NCBI GenBank assembly: GCA_964636685.1
Contig: CAZWUK010000022.1
Location: 1-28,538 of the forward strand
Origin: CAZWUK01 sp964636685
Lineage (GTDB): Bacteria > Bacillota > Clostridia > Christensenellales > CAG-138
DNA: 28,538 nt
Direction: 5' to 3'
The notes beneath the pieces were generated by a model. The model was not told the origin of the DNA. It did not search any database and saw only the letters and a program-made list of their open reading frames with translations. This document shows positions 1 through 7,147 of the stretch, in pieces (position 1 is the first letter of the stretch; every line of letters begins with the position of its first letter). Made by a program: the position numbers and the translations under genes.

Positions 1-660
1 GATATCAGCGCGCAGCACATCGCCGCTGCCCGTTCGCTTGGGATGTTTGCGGTCGGTTTTTTAATGATGACCCATATGGCGTCTCCGGAAAAAATTGCGG
101 AACAAGCAAAGCTCATGCAAAGCTATGGCGCTCAATACATCAATCTTGCCGACTCCGCCGGATATCTTTTGCCAGCCGATGTTGCGGCGCGCGTAAAGGC
201 CGTTTGCGACGCCGTCACGATCCCTGTCGGTTTTCATGCGCACAACAACCTTTCCATGGCTGTCGCAAATTCTCTTTCCGCATTGGAAAATGGCGCAACA
301 TACATCGACGCTACGCTTCGCGGTATTGGCGCGGGCGCCGGGAATACACAGCTTGAGGTTTTAGCCGGGGTGTTAAAGCGTCAAGGCTATAACACGACGC
401 TTGACTTCTATGCGTTAATGGATGTTGCGGAATCGATCCTGGAGCCGATCATGCAGCGCCCGCAGGTAATTCGAAACGCCTCGCTTATGCTAGGCTATGC
501 CGGCGTCTATTCGAGCTTTTTATTGCATGTGTATCGCGCCGCCGAAAAATTCAATCTAAACCCCCGGGATATTCTTGTAGAATTGGGTCAAAGAGGTATG
601 GTAGGCGGTCAGGAGGACATGATCGTCGATGTCGCTTACCACATGGCAAACAAGAGTTGA
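1..660 (+). CDS. mhpE: 4-hydroxy-2-oxovalerate aldolase, 3' part (cut by window start)
   Basis: The reading frame is open from base 1 (it begins D-I-S-A-Q-H) and stops at 658-660, so the N-terminal third lies outside the window. The family cleaves 4-hydroxy-2-oxopentanoate to pyruvate and acetaldehyde with a divalent metal, usually in complex with an acylating acetaldehyde dehydrogenase. Visible family features are the metal-ligand segment GFHAHNNLSMAVANS, the glycine-rich GIGAGAGNTQLEVL stretch and the C-terminal GQRGMVGGQEDMIVDVA signature, which is characteristic of the MhpE/DmpG group rather than of other HMG-like lyases. An internal ATG at 43 is simply an in-frame methionine. It is the only plus-strand gene here and converges on the rpmF transcript. 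The dehydrogenase partner would be expected upstream, out of view. Homocitrate or isopropylmalate synthase relatives are less likely given the C-terminal signature. Confidence 0.9.
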   Translation, partial: DISAQHIAAARSLGMFAVGFLMMTHMASPEKIAEQAKLMQSYGAQYINLADSAGYLLPADVAARVKAVCDAVTIPVGFHAHNNLSMAVANSLSALENGATYIDATLRGIGAGAGNTQLEVLAGVLKRQGYNTTLDFYALMDVAESILEPIMQRPQVIRNASLMLGYAGVYSSFLLHVYRAAEKFNLNPRDILVELGQRGMVGGQEDMIVDVAYHMANKS

Positions 661-704
661 AGCTGTCCGGTAACGGAAGCTGAAATAGCCTGTACGTCTC
701 CGGT

Positions 705-736
705 GAGGGCCATTTGTTTTTTAACAAATGGCTCTC
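705..736 (+). terminator. Stem-loop after the aldolase gene
   Basis: GAGGGCCATTTGTT at 705-718 pairs with AACAAATGGCTCTC at 723-736 (14 bp with one G-U), with a TTTT loop. No long T run follows on either strand (TGTGTTT on plus), so it may be a weak intrinsic terminator or a 3'-end stabilising hairpin for the plus-strand gene. It lies in the 220-base convergent gap 661-880. Apart from the two hairpins I see nothing else in that gap. Confidence 0.45.
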
Positions 737-823
737 TGTGTTTAGAGCGACAGCATAACGAGCGTCAGCATTTGGATGTGACGCTGCATACTGTCAGAAC
801 CGCTATTCCCGTGCCAAGCAACG

Positions 824-851
824 AAAAAAGCATCCATACAAGATGAATGCT
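824..851 (-). terminator. Intrinsic terminator after rpmF
   Basis: Read on the minus strand, AGCATTC and GGATGCT form a 7-bp stem with one G-U pair and a 9-base loop, followed directly by six T residues. It lies about 30 bases past the rpmF stop and is placed to end the ylbN-rpmF transcript. Confidence 0.65.
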
Positions 852-880
852 CTTCATTTCAAAAAGTCGATGCTCATGGA

Positions 881-1081
881 TTAGCCGTTAGCGCGTTCCT
901 TTTTATCCATGTCGATGACCTGCGTGCCATCGTAATACCCGCACTTCTTGCACACCGTATGCGACGTCTTGAGTTCGTGGCACTGCGGGCATTCCACCAG
1001 CGTGGGCTGCTCCAGTTTAGAGTTGCTCGCTCTGCGCGAATCTCTTCTTGCCTTGGATGTTTTTCTCTTGGGTACTGCCAT
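881..1081 (-). CDS. rpmF: 50S ribosomal protein L32
   Basis: A 66-aa basic protein of the usual L32 length that opens with the conserved MAVPKRKTSKARRDSRRA. Two cysteine pairs, C31/C34 (CPQC) and C44/C47 (CKKC), form the zinc ribbon of the Zn-binding version of L32. It is a structural protein of the large ribosomal subunit. The ATG has a strong AAGGAGG Shine-Dalgarno sequence 7 bases upstream. That sequence is made of the last sense codons (Lys-Glu-Val) of ylbN, so the two genes should be translationally linked. The ylbN-rpmF pair is conserved across many bacteria. Confidence 0.98.
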   Translation of the reverse strand: MAVPKRKTSKARRDSRRASNSKLEQPTLVECPQCHELKTSHTVCKKCGYYDGTQVIDMDKKERANG

Positions 1082-1083
1082 GA

Positions 1084-1596
1084 TTACACCTCCTTATTAT
1101 CGATACATAGCGCTTCCAGCGCAGAAAATGGATTCTGTTTTGCGGAGGACGCGCAGTCGCACACCGCAAAATTTTGATTGATACCGCAGATGGGACAAAG
1201 TCCCTTGCAATCCGGCTTACAGACGCTGACCAACGGCAAATGCAGATACAAATTATCCATCACCGCGTCGGTAATCACCAATCGGTCGCCAGAGTAGCAA
1301 TAGCAGTCCTCCGCATCGTCGAAATCAGTATTTCGCACAAACCGCTCTGAAATCTCGAATCTTAACGGTTCAAGAAACGGTTCGCCACATCTTGCACACG
1401 CGGAGGAGAGAACAGTATTCGCCTTCGCGTTGAGCAAAAAGGCTTCTCCGTCGAACGTATATGTGCCTTCCACCGTTAAAGGTTCGGCAAACTCGACCGT
1501 TCCTCCACCATAATCCTGCGTATTCAGCAGTTCTGAGATGGCAAACGGAAAGACCTCGCCAACGCTTTTCAGAGCCGAAGCTACATAACATTCCAT
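1084..1596 (-). CDS. ylbN: YceD/DUF177 family protein (YlbN-like)
   Basis: A 170-aa DUF177 protein. The family is linked to 23S rRNA and ribosome assembly in bacteria and plants, and its gene typically sits just before rpmF, as here (2 bases apart). A central CARCGEP motif and a C-terminal cysteine cluster (CKPDCKGLCPICG followed by CDC) suggest metal binding. The open frame extends upstream to a TTG at 1621-1623. I start at the ATG at 1594-1596 (M-E-C-Y-V-A-S) because GGAG lies 6 bases before it and the upstream extension has no ribosome binding site. The molecular activity is not established. Confidence 0.88.
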   Translation of the reverse strand: MECYVASALKSVGEVFPFAISELLNTQDYGGGTVEFAEPLTVEGTYTFDGEAFLLNAKANTVLSSACARCGEPFLEPLRFEISERFVRNTDFDDAEDCYCYSGDRLVITDAVMDNLYLHLPLVSVCKPDCKGLCPICGINQNFAVCDCASSAKQNPFSALEALCIDNKEV

Positions 1597-1628
1597 CGTC
1601 TTCTCCATAAAATCAACCAACAAATATT

Positions 1629-3536
1629 TTAACGATTTCGGCGCCGTTTGTCAACAGCATTCTTCGTATTTGACCGTTTTTCCCGTCCGTTTCCACGTCG
1701 CAGGCTTCCACTGCTACCGTTTGCCGTTTGCTGCTGCGTCTGCTCCCGTGCGGGCGGCACAAGGCATTCCTGCCCATAGCCGATCAAATCATCTCGATCC
1801 GCTTTTCGGAGGGCTTTTCGCACCAGCGCAAAGTTTCTTGGCAAAAACCATTGCATCAACGCCCTCTGCATCGCCTTCTCCTCCGGAGTACTCGGGACAT
1901 AGACCGGTTCCATCGTGCGCGGATCCTTTCCGGTATAATACATACAGGTGGAAAGCGTACCCGGGGTTGGATAGAAGTCTTGCACCTGTTCCGGATGATG
2001 ATGCGTCTTTTTCAGATATTGCGTTAATTCAATTGCATCCGAAAGCTGACACCCCGGATGCGACGAGATCAGGTACGGAACAACGTACTGTTCCTTGCCG
2101 GCAGCCTTATTCATCTGGGCGTATGCCTGCGCAAAACGCTCATAGACCTCATGTTTGGGCTTATTCATGTAATACAGCACGCGGTCGGACACGTGCTCCG
2201 GCGCCACCTTGAGCTGTCCGCTGATGTGATGCGCAACCAGTTCCTTGAAGAAGCTGCGGTCCTTGTCATACATCATATAATCATACCGGATTCCGGAACG
2301 GACAAAAACCTTTTTAACGCCGGGGAGCGTTCTGAGCTTTTGCAGCAGCTCCAGATAGTCCGTGTGCGATACGCGCAGGTTCTTGCAGGGTGAAAAGCCG
2401 ATGCACTGCCGATCCTTGCAGGTTCCCGCCGTTTTTTGCTTCTCGCAGGCCGGCTGCCGGAAGTTGGCGGTCGGGCCGCCGACATCGTGGATATAACCCT
2501 TGAAATCCCGCTCGTGCGCCATGCGCTCGGCTTCCTTCAAAATGGAAGCCTGGCTTCGCGCCTGTATCACGCGTCCTTGATGAAATGTCAGCGCGCAAAA
2601 GCTGCATCCGCCGTAGCATCCGCGTGCTGAGGTAATGGAAAAACGCACCTCGTCAAGCGCGGGGATATGCTCCGTGTACGATGGATGCGGCAAATACGTA
2701 TACGGCAGTGCGTACACATGGTCAAGCTGTGCGGTCGTCAGCGGCAGCGCCGGCGGATTTGCCACAAGATAGCCTTTTTCATGCGCCTGTACCAAGCGCT
2801 TTCCGCGAATGGCGTCCTGCTCGGCCGACTCCGTCATAAACGCTTTGGCATATGCGTCCTTGTCCCGGCTCACCGCCTGATACGACGGTAATTCGATATA
2901 GTCCGCGACGGCATCCAGCGTATTGACCCGATAGCAGCTGCCGCGCACCTCCGTGATCTCCCGCACATTCTTTCCACTGCGCAGAGCGTTTGCAACCTCG
3001 ATGATAGAATTCTCTCCCATGCCGTACAGCAGGATGTCGGCACAGGCGTCGTACAAAATCGAATGCCGCACACGGTCATCCCAATAGTCATAGTGTGCAA
3101 AGCGACGCAGACTCGCTTCAATACCGCCGATGATGACCGGCACGTTGCGGTATGCCTCCCGGCAGCGATTGGCGTATACGATCACCGCGCGATCCGGGCG
3201 CTTGCCGGCCTTTCCGCCGGGCGTATACGCGTCCTCGGAGCGCTGATGCTTTGCGACGGTATAATGGTTGACCATGGAATCGATATTGCCCGAGGTGACA
3301 AGGTAGCCAAGCCTTGGCTCGCCAAGCCGCCGAAAATCATCTGGCGAATGCCAGTCCGGCTGTGCGATAATGCCCACGGTAAAGCCGTTATCCTGCAATA
3401 CCCTTGCGATAATCGCGGCGCCAAAGCTGGGATGATCGACAAACGCATCGCCCGTGACATATACAAAATCAAGCTGTGACAGATTCTCAGCCTTCATGTC
3501 CGCCGGCGTCATCGGAAACATTTGACCGCCCTTCAT
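1629..3536 (-). CDS. ygiQ: YgiQ family radical SAM protein
   Basis: A 635-aa protein of the YgiQ/UPF0313 family, which has an N-terminal B12-binding-like half and a radical SAM core. The [4Fe-4S] ligand motif CxxxCxxC is present as C307, C311, C314 in SARGCYGGCSFCALTF. Family landmarks VTGDAFVDHPSFG (about 27-39) and GIIAQPDW (55-62) are intact. The substrate is unknown for the family. The C-terminal tail of about 50 residues is Gln- and Arg-rich and probably disordered. The first ATG overlaps the divIVA stop as ATGA. A second ATG five codons on (M-F-P-M-T-P) follows AAGGGCGG and matches where homologues begin, so the true start may be 3521. Confidence 0.95.
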   Translation of the reverse strand: MKGGQMFPMTPADMKAENLSQLDFVYVTGDAFVDHPSFGAAIIARVLQDNGFTVGIIAQPDWHSPDDFRRLGEPRLGYLVTSGNIDSMVNHYTVAKHQRSEDAYTPGGKAGKRPDRAVIVYANRCREAYRNVPVIIGGIEASLRRFAHYDYWDDRVRHSILYDACADILLYGMGENSIIEVANALRSGKNVREITEVRGSCYRVNTLDAVADYIELPSYQAVSRDKDAYAKAFMTESAEQDAIRGKRLVQAHEKGYLVANPPALPLTTAQLDHVYALPYTYLPHPSYTEHIPALDEVRFSITSARGCYGGCSFCALTFHQGRVIQARSQASILKEAERMAHERDFKGYIHDVGGPTANFRQPACEKQKTAGTCKDRQCIGFSPCKNLRVSHTDYLELLQKLRTLPGVKKVFVRSGIRYDYMMYDKDRSFFKELVAHHISGQLKVAPEHVSDRVLYYMNKPKHEVYERFAQAYAQMNKAAGKEQYVVPYLISSHPGCQLSDAIELTQYLKKTHHHPEQVQDFYPTPGTLSTCMYYTGKDPRTMEPVYVPSTPEEKAMQRALMQWFLPRNFALVRKALRKADRDDLIGYGQECLVPPAREQTQQQTANGSSGSLRRGNGREKRSNTKNAVDKRRRNR

Positions 3537-4156
3537 GCTTTGCCGTCTTTCTTTGTTTTGGCTCCACCTTCACGGCGTTCCTTTTGCTCCGGGCGTTTTT
3601 TCTCCGGTGTATTATCTGTTCGTGGCTTTCCGCCCCGCTCCTCAGAGGCCGTAAAGACCGTCTTGACCCGCTGACGCCGCACGGCGGGATCGGCCTGTCG
3701 TGCAGCCGGCGTCCCCGACTCCGGCTGTCTCCTGCTTTCCGACGCACCCTTGGCGTTTTCCGCAAAACCGGAAACGCTGCTCATAATTGCCGTGAAATCT
3801 TCCTCAAAAAAGTCCGGCGCCGCGGCGCCGGTTTCCACTTCCTCCTCGACCGCAGTGCCGCCCGCCGTATCTCCGGGCGCCGTTTTTTTGACCCGTGTCA
3901 AGCCCGTGTTGCTGCGTTGCAGCCGAATCGGCGTTTTTTCCGCCATTTCCAGCGGCTTGGACGTCAATGTGGATACCTTTTCCATCTGCTCGAACTCCTT
4001 GAGCAGAAATTCCATTGCCGTCAACATCTCCCGACGCTCTGCTTCATACTTTTCGATCTGATCGATGACTTGATCCAAAAACAAATCCACTTCATGGATA
4101 TCATAGCCCATGAATGATTTGGAAAATTCCTTCTTAATGATGTCGTCAATCTGCAT
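3533..4156 (-). CDS. divIVA: DivIVA domain protein
   Basis: A 207-aa protein with a DivIVA/GpsB lipid-binding N-terminus. The signature KSFMGYDIHEVDLFLDQVID (about residues 13-32) is followed by a short coiled coil (about 33-60). DivIVA proteins bind curved membrane at poles and septa and recruit division, wall-synthesis or chromosome-anchoring partners. The rest (about 65-207) is low-complexity, rich in Glu, Ala, Lys and Arg, with no recognisable fold. The ATG has GGAGG 5 bases before it. It follows sepF, the usual neighbourhood, but the ylmG and ylmH genes that often lie between are absent. A hairpin at 4175-4208 sits just before its ribosome binding site. It overlaps ygiQ by 4 bases. Confidence 0.88.
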   Translation of the reverse strand: MQIDDIIKKEFSKSFMGYDIHEVDLFLDQVIDQIEKYEAERREMLTAMEFLLKEFEQMEKVSTLTSKPLEMAEKTPIRLQRSNTGLTRVKKTAPGDTAGGTAVEEEVETGAAAPDFFEEDFTAIMSSVSGFAENAKGASESRRQPESGTPAARQADPAVRRQRVKTVFTASEERGGKPRTDNTPEKKRPEQKERREGGAKTKKDGKA

Positions 4157-4174
4157 ACGTTCCTCCTACAAAAG

Positions 4175-4208
4175 CAGGCACACCAAATTCGATTCTTTGA
4201 TGTGCCTG
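4175..4208 (-). terminator. Terminator- or attenuator-like hairpin between sepF and divIVA
   Basis: On the minus strand CAGGCACATCAAA pairs with TTTGGTGTGCCTG (13 bp with one T-G wobble) around an 8-base loop, followed by CTTTTG. The T run is short, so termination is probably partial. It begins 22 bases past the sepF stop and ends about 10 bases before the divIVA Shine-Dalgarno sequence, so it could lower divIVA-ygiQ expression relative to sepF. Confidence 0.55.
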
Positions 4209-4230
4209 AAATGTCTGAACATGATTCTAT

Positions 4231-4836
4231 TTAGAAATTATCGTCGTATTCATCCTCGCCGTTGCCGACTACATCATAGTTATTCGGCGCTACGACAAAA
4301 ATACCCCTGGAGATTTTACACATGGTGCCGTTGAGCGCATAGACCGCGCCGGACAAAAAGTCCAGAATACGCTGCGCGCAGGAAACATCGAGTTCCTCCA
4401 TGTTGACAATGACCGGCTTGCGGTTTTTCATGTTGTCAATGATGTTCTGTGTATCCTCATAGCTGACGGGATGAAAAACGATCATTTTCATACCGCCGGA
4501 GGACGGGACGTTGCTTGGCGGCGCCGCCGGCCCCCGATCGTTGCGGCGCGAAGCGTTATTGGAGCGTGCGTTTGAAAAGCTGCTTACATTATCGCGCTCG
4601 CTTCGCTCATTCCGGTCGTTTCGATCATTGCGGTCGTTCCGATCGTTTCTGGATGAATTCCGGCTCCCGCGATCATCGTAATCATTGCGATAACGGGAAT
4701 TGTTGCCACGAGATGAGTTCCGGTCCCGATAATCCTCTTGATAATCGTCCCGGTATTCATCCATGTATTCATCATCCGGTTCATCACTTTCTTCGATCCC
4801 GATGAAGTCCAAGAACTTGTTATACAGGCTAGCCAT
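4231..4836 (-). CDS. sepF: Cell division protein SepF
   Basis: A 201-aa SepF, longer than the usual 150 or so. Residues 1-14 (MASLYNKFLDFIGI) form the amphipathic membrane-targeting helix. Residues 116-201 are the SepF core that polymerises and binds the FtsZ tail, with MIVFHPVSYEDTQNIIDN and NRKPVIVNM recognisable. Between them is an unusually long charged linker, first Asp/Glu/Tyr-rich, then Arg/Asn/Asp/Ser-rich with a run of Asn-Asp-Arg triplets at about residues 64-75. SepF tethers the Z-ring to the membrane in Gram-positives. The start has GGAGG 6 bases upstream. It lies downstream of yggS, as in the Bacillus ylmE-ylmF order. Confidence 0.95.
   Translation of the reverse strand: MASLYNKFLDFIGIEESDEPDDEYMDEYRDDYQEDYRDRNSSRGNNSRYRNDYDDRGSRNSSRNDRNDRNDRNDRNERSERDNVSSFSNARSNNASRRNDRGPAAPPSNVPSSGGMKMIVFHPVSYEDTQNIIDNMKNRKPVIVNMEELDVSCAQRILDFLSGAVYALNGTMCKISRGIFVVAPNNYDVVGNGEDEYDDNF
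4591..4647 (-). repeat. 9-bp tandem repeat in the sepF linker
   Basis: About six imperfect 9-base units encode Asn-Asp-Arg triplets and then degenerate Asn-Glu-Arg and Ser-Glu-Arg. The units differ mostly at third positions, so the repeat is not freshly expanded at the DNA level. Confidence 0.75.
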
Positions 4837-4893
4837 CCGATTCCTCCGAATACTGACATAAAAACTTTCGCATTTCGCGCAGATTACATCTTA

Positions 4894-5583
4894 TTATTGA
4901 TAGTTCCTTTGTCCAAACAAGGCCGATCCTACCCGAACCATGGTAGCGCCTTCCTCAATTGCAACGCCATAATCATGGCTCATTCCCATCGACAGCGTAT
5001 CGATGGATAGTTCCGGAAACGCCGATTGCATCTTTTCAAACAAAGCGCGCGTCTCCCTGAAATACCTTCGTGTACTTTCCGGCGCTCCCGCCGGCGGCAC
5101 GCACATTATACCACAAATGCGCAAATTGACAAATGCGGCTGCCTGTTCGCAAAAAGCAATCGCATCTGTCATCGGGACGCCGCCCTTCTGCGGTTCATCA
5201 CCAATATTGACTTGAATCAGAATATTCTGCCGAATACCCATCTTCTCCGCTTGATGCTGTAATGCTTCGGTCAAACGCAACCGATCCACCGATTGTATCA
5301 AGCGGGCATTACCACAGACGTATTTTACCTTATTCGTTTGCAATTGTCCAATAAAATGAATATCACACGCATTCTGTTCAAAAAAAGTTAACTTTTCCGT
5401 CAATTCCTGGGCATGATTCTCGCCCACGGCATTGACGCCACATGCAAACGCCTCGGCAATCCGCGCTGTATCCACATATTTCGTAACGGCGATCAGCTGT
5501 ACATCCGCAGTCGTTCTGCCGGCTTTTTCACACGCCGCTTCCATCGTGCGGCGGACGCTTTTATAATTCTCCGCGATGCTCAT
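4894..5583 (-). CDS. yggS: YggS family PLP-binding protein (YlmE)
   Basis: A 229-aa single-domain protein with an alanine-racemase-like TIM barrel that carries pyridoxal 5'-phosphate and helps balance PLP and amino-acid pools. It has no known catalytic turnover. The Schiff-base lysine is K35 in QLIAVTKYV. Other family blocks are GENHAQEL, HFIGQLQTNKVKY, the IQSVDRL strand and the phosphate-binding SMGMSHDYGVAIEEG near the C-terminus, all intact. The ATG overlaps the stop of the HlyD-like gene as ATGA, so the two are translationally coupled. sepF follows after 57 bases. Confidence 0.97.
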   Translation of the reverse strand: MSIAENYKSVRRTMEAACEKAGRTTADVQLIAVTKYVDTARIAEAFACGVNAVGENHAQELTEKLTFFEQNACDIHFIGQLQTNKVKYVCGNARLIQSVDRLRLTEALQHQAEKMGIRQNILIQVNIGDEPQKGGVPMTDAIAFCEQAAAFVNLRICGIMCVPPAGAPESTRRYFRETRALFEKMQSAFPELSIDTLSMGMSHDYGVAIEEGATMVRVGSALFGQRNYQ

Positions 5584-6779
5584 GGCTTTATATACTTCAT
5601 TCCTTGTGTCAAAGTATCGGTCGCGTTGCGCGCCTTGATGATCGCCTTGTTGCCGTCGTCGGCAAGCACCTCGACCTCTACGCGCAAAACGCTGTCCGCA
5701 TAGCTGACATTAATTCCCGGGATGCCTTCGACTACGCTAATCGCATCAAGCGGCACCACCAAGCCCTGCGCAGCCTTGGAGATGGTCGCATTGACCGTTC
5801 GGATCCCGACAAGCTTTCCAATATCGACGTTGAATTCCAGAATGTTGACAACCTTCTTTTCGGAAACCACCGGATCACGCGCCACCGCCTGATAGGTTTG
5901 ATCGGAATAATCGGGGAAAGACACATAGTATTCTTCTCCCGAAGAAACGCGCGTTGCGTTGCTGGCGTCGGTAACATAGGCGATGAACCAATGTGTGTTG
6001 TTAATCAATCGATACAGCGGCGTATCGCTTCCGCTTTCGGTCGTATTACTGGTGTTGCCGCCCTTGACGACGCTTGAAACGAGCGCGGCGTTGATGGTGC
6101 TGAGCTTGTTGACGTTAAGCACCTGCTCATATCCATCAAAATAAAAGCTGACAATCCCCAGCCCCGCCGTATTGACAATGTCCCGCTTCCAGCTGTTGAG
6201 GGTTTCCTGCTGCGCGTCCAGTTGTGCATAGAGGCTGGAAAGATTGCTGTCGGCGACAATGGCGGTACGCAGCATCGTACTGCGTTCCGACTGTAAATCC
6301 TTCAGCGTCTGCTCCAGCGACAGCAGATCCAGATCGGATTCGCCGCGGGATACATCCCGAATCTGCTTCTCAACCGTAGCGATTCGATCGTTAAGATCGA
6401 TCAACTCCGCGCTGTAATTGCCGCCAAGCATTTGCAGCTGATATGCGAGCACCTCTTTTTGAAGATTCAAAAGCGAAATCATCGTTTCGTCCTGATAACC
6501 GCGTTTGAAAACCTCTGCGACCTTCGTATCGTTGGTTATCATCTCGCCTTCGATCACGTCAAAGCTAACCTTTTCGTATTTCTCCGTCGTCACGACGGTC
6601 TCATCCCGAATAATTGCGGCGGAAGCCTCAATGTTCGCATCCAGCGAGCCGAATACGATCTGTCCGCTCTTTCTATTTTTCAGCAGTAAAACGACCAACA
6701 GCACAACCACCGCCACAAATACAGCGATGACCATGTAAAATCTGCCGGTCATCCGAGACCGTCTTCTGCTTCTTGCCAT
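5580..6779 (-). CDS. HlyD-like membrane protein of the division cluster
   Basis: A 399-aa protein with one N-terminal membrane segment (about residues 15-34, after a basic RSRRRSR stretch). A lipoyl/barrel-sandwich-like strand region follows, then a helical hairpin (about 95-200) with heptad-like Leu/Gln/Glu content, then beta-rich C-terminal parts. This is the layout of HlyD/membrane-fusion adaptors, and I recognise it as the HlyD-family protein found beside yggS and sepF in Clostridia. No ABC or RND transporter gene is next to it, so a transport role is unsupported. Its position suggests an envelope or division role, which is inference. The start has GAGG 10 bases upstream. It begins 2 bases after the dUTPase-like gene. 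Confidence 0.75.
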   Translation of the reverse strand: MARSRRRSRMTGRFYMVIAVFVAVVVLLVVLLLKNRKSGQIVFGSLDANIEASAAIIRDETVVTTEKYEKVSFDVIEGEMITNDTKVAEVFKRGYQDETMISLLNLQKEVLAYQLQMLGGNYSAELIDLNDRIATVEKQIRDVSRGESDLDLLSLEQTLKDLQSERSTMLRTAIVADSNLSSLYAQLDAQQETLNSWKRDIVNTAGLGIVSFYFDGYEQVLNVNKLSTINAALVSSVVKGGNTSNTTESGSDTPLYRLINNTHWFIAYVTDASNATRVSSGEEYYVSFPDYSDQTYQAVARDPVVSEKKVVNILEFNVDIGKLVGIRTVNATISKAAQGLVVPLDAISVVEGIPGINVSYADSVLRVEVEVLADDGNKAIIKARNATDTLTQGMKYIKP

Positions 6780-6781
6780 GC

Positions 6782-7138
6782 TTATTGAACCTCGTAGCCT
6801 TTTTTCTCGGAGCGTCCCTCCTGTCGCAGGTGATTCTCCTGATTCTTGGAGAGATACACCTCGTACAGTTCATCCGCCGTCATCCCCGCGTGCAGGCACA
6901 TGCTGACAAAAAAGTGCAGCACATCTACCAGCTCTTCCTTGAGCGCCGCAGGATCGGCCTCTTTGGGATTCTTCCACCACTTAAAGTTTACTTCATCCAG
7001 AACCTCTGACAGCTCTGAGATCGTCGCCAAAATATTTTTCTGGATCCACTCCTCGGAAGTATAAGTCAAATTACGCCGTGTGGCAATATCCTCATTGAGA
7101 GATTTTTGCAACGCAAATATGGAATCCAGCTTGTCCAT
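6782..7138 (-). CDS. All-alpha dUTPase-like NTP pyrophosphohydrolase
   Basis: A 118-aa helical protein of the dimeric dUTPase/MazG superfamily. It carries the paired acidic Mg2+ motifs: E42-x-x-E45 in ISELSEVLDEV and E69-x-x-D72 in KEELVDVLHFFVSM. The NFKWWKNPKE segment between them is typical of the dUTPase_2 type. The likely reaction is dUTP to dUMP plus pyrophosphate, keeping uracil out of DNA. Another house-cleaning nucleotide substrate cannot be excluded from sequence. The ATG has GGAG 6 bases upstream. It lies between the M16 peptidase and the HlyD-like gene in one run of closely spaced genes. Confidence 0.85.
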   Translation of the reverse strand: MDKLDSIFALQKSLNEDIATRRNLTYTSEEWIQKNILATISELSEVLDEVNFKWWKNPKEADPAALKEELVDVLHFFVSMCLHAGMTADELYEVYLSKNQENHLRQEGRSEKKGYEVQ

Positions 7139-7147
7139 GACTTCTCC

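Noticed and set aside
881..1181. Small plus-strand open frames over rpmF and the end of ylbN
   Set aside because: They are antisense to L32 and YlbN coding sequence and lack a start context.
4591..4647. Short tandem repeat as a non-coding element
   Set aside because: It lies in the sepF frame, with variation mostly at third codon positions, so it is a coding linker.
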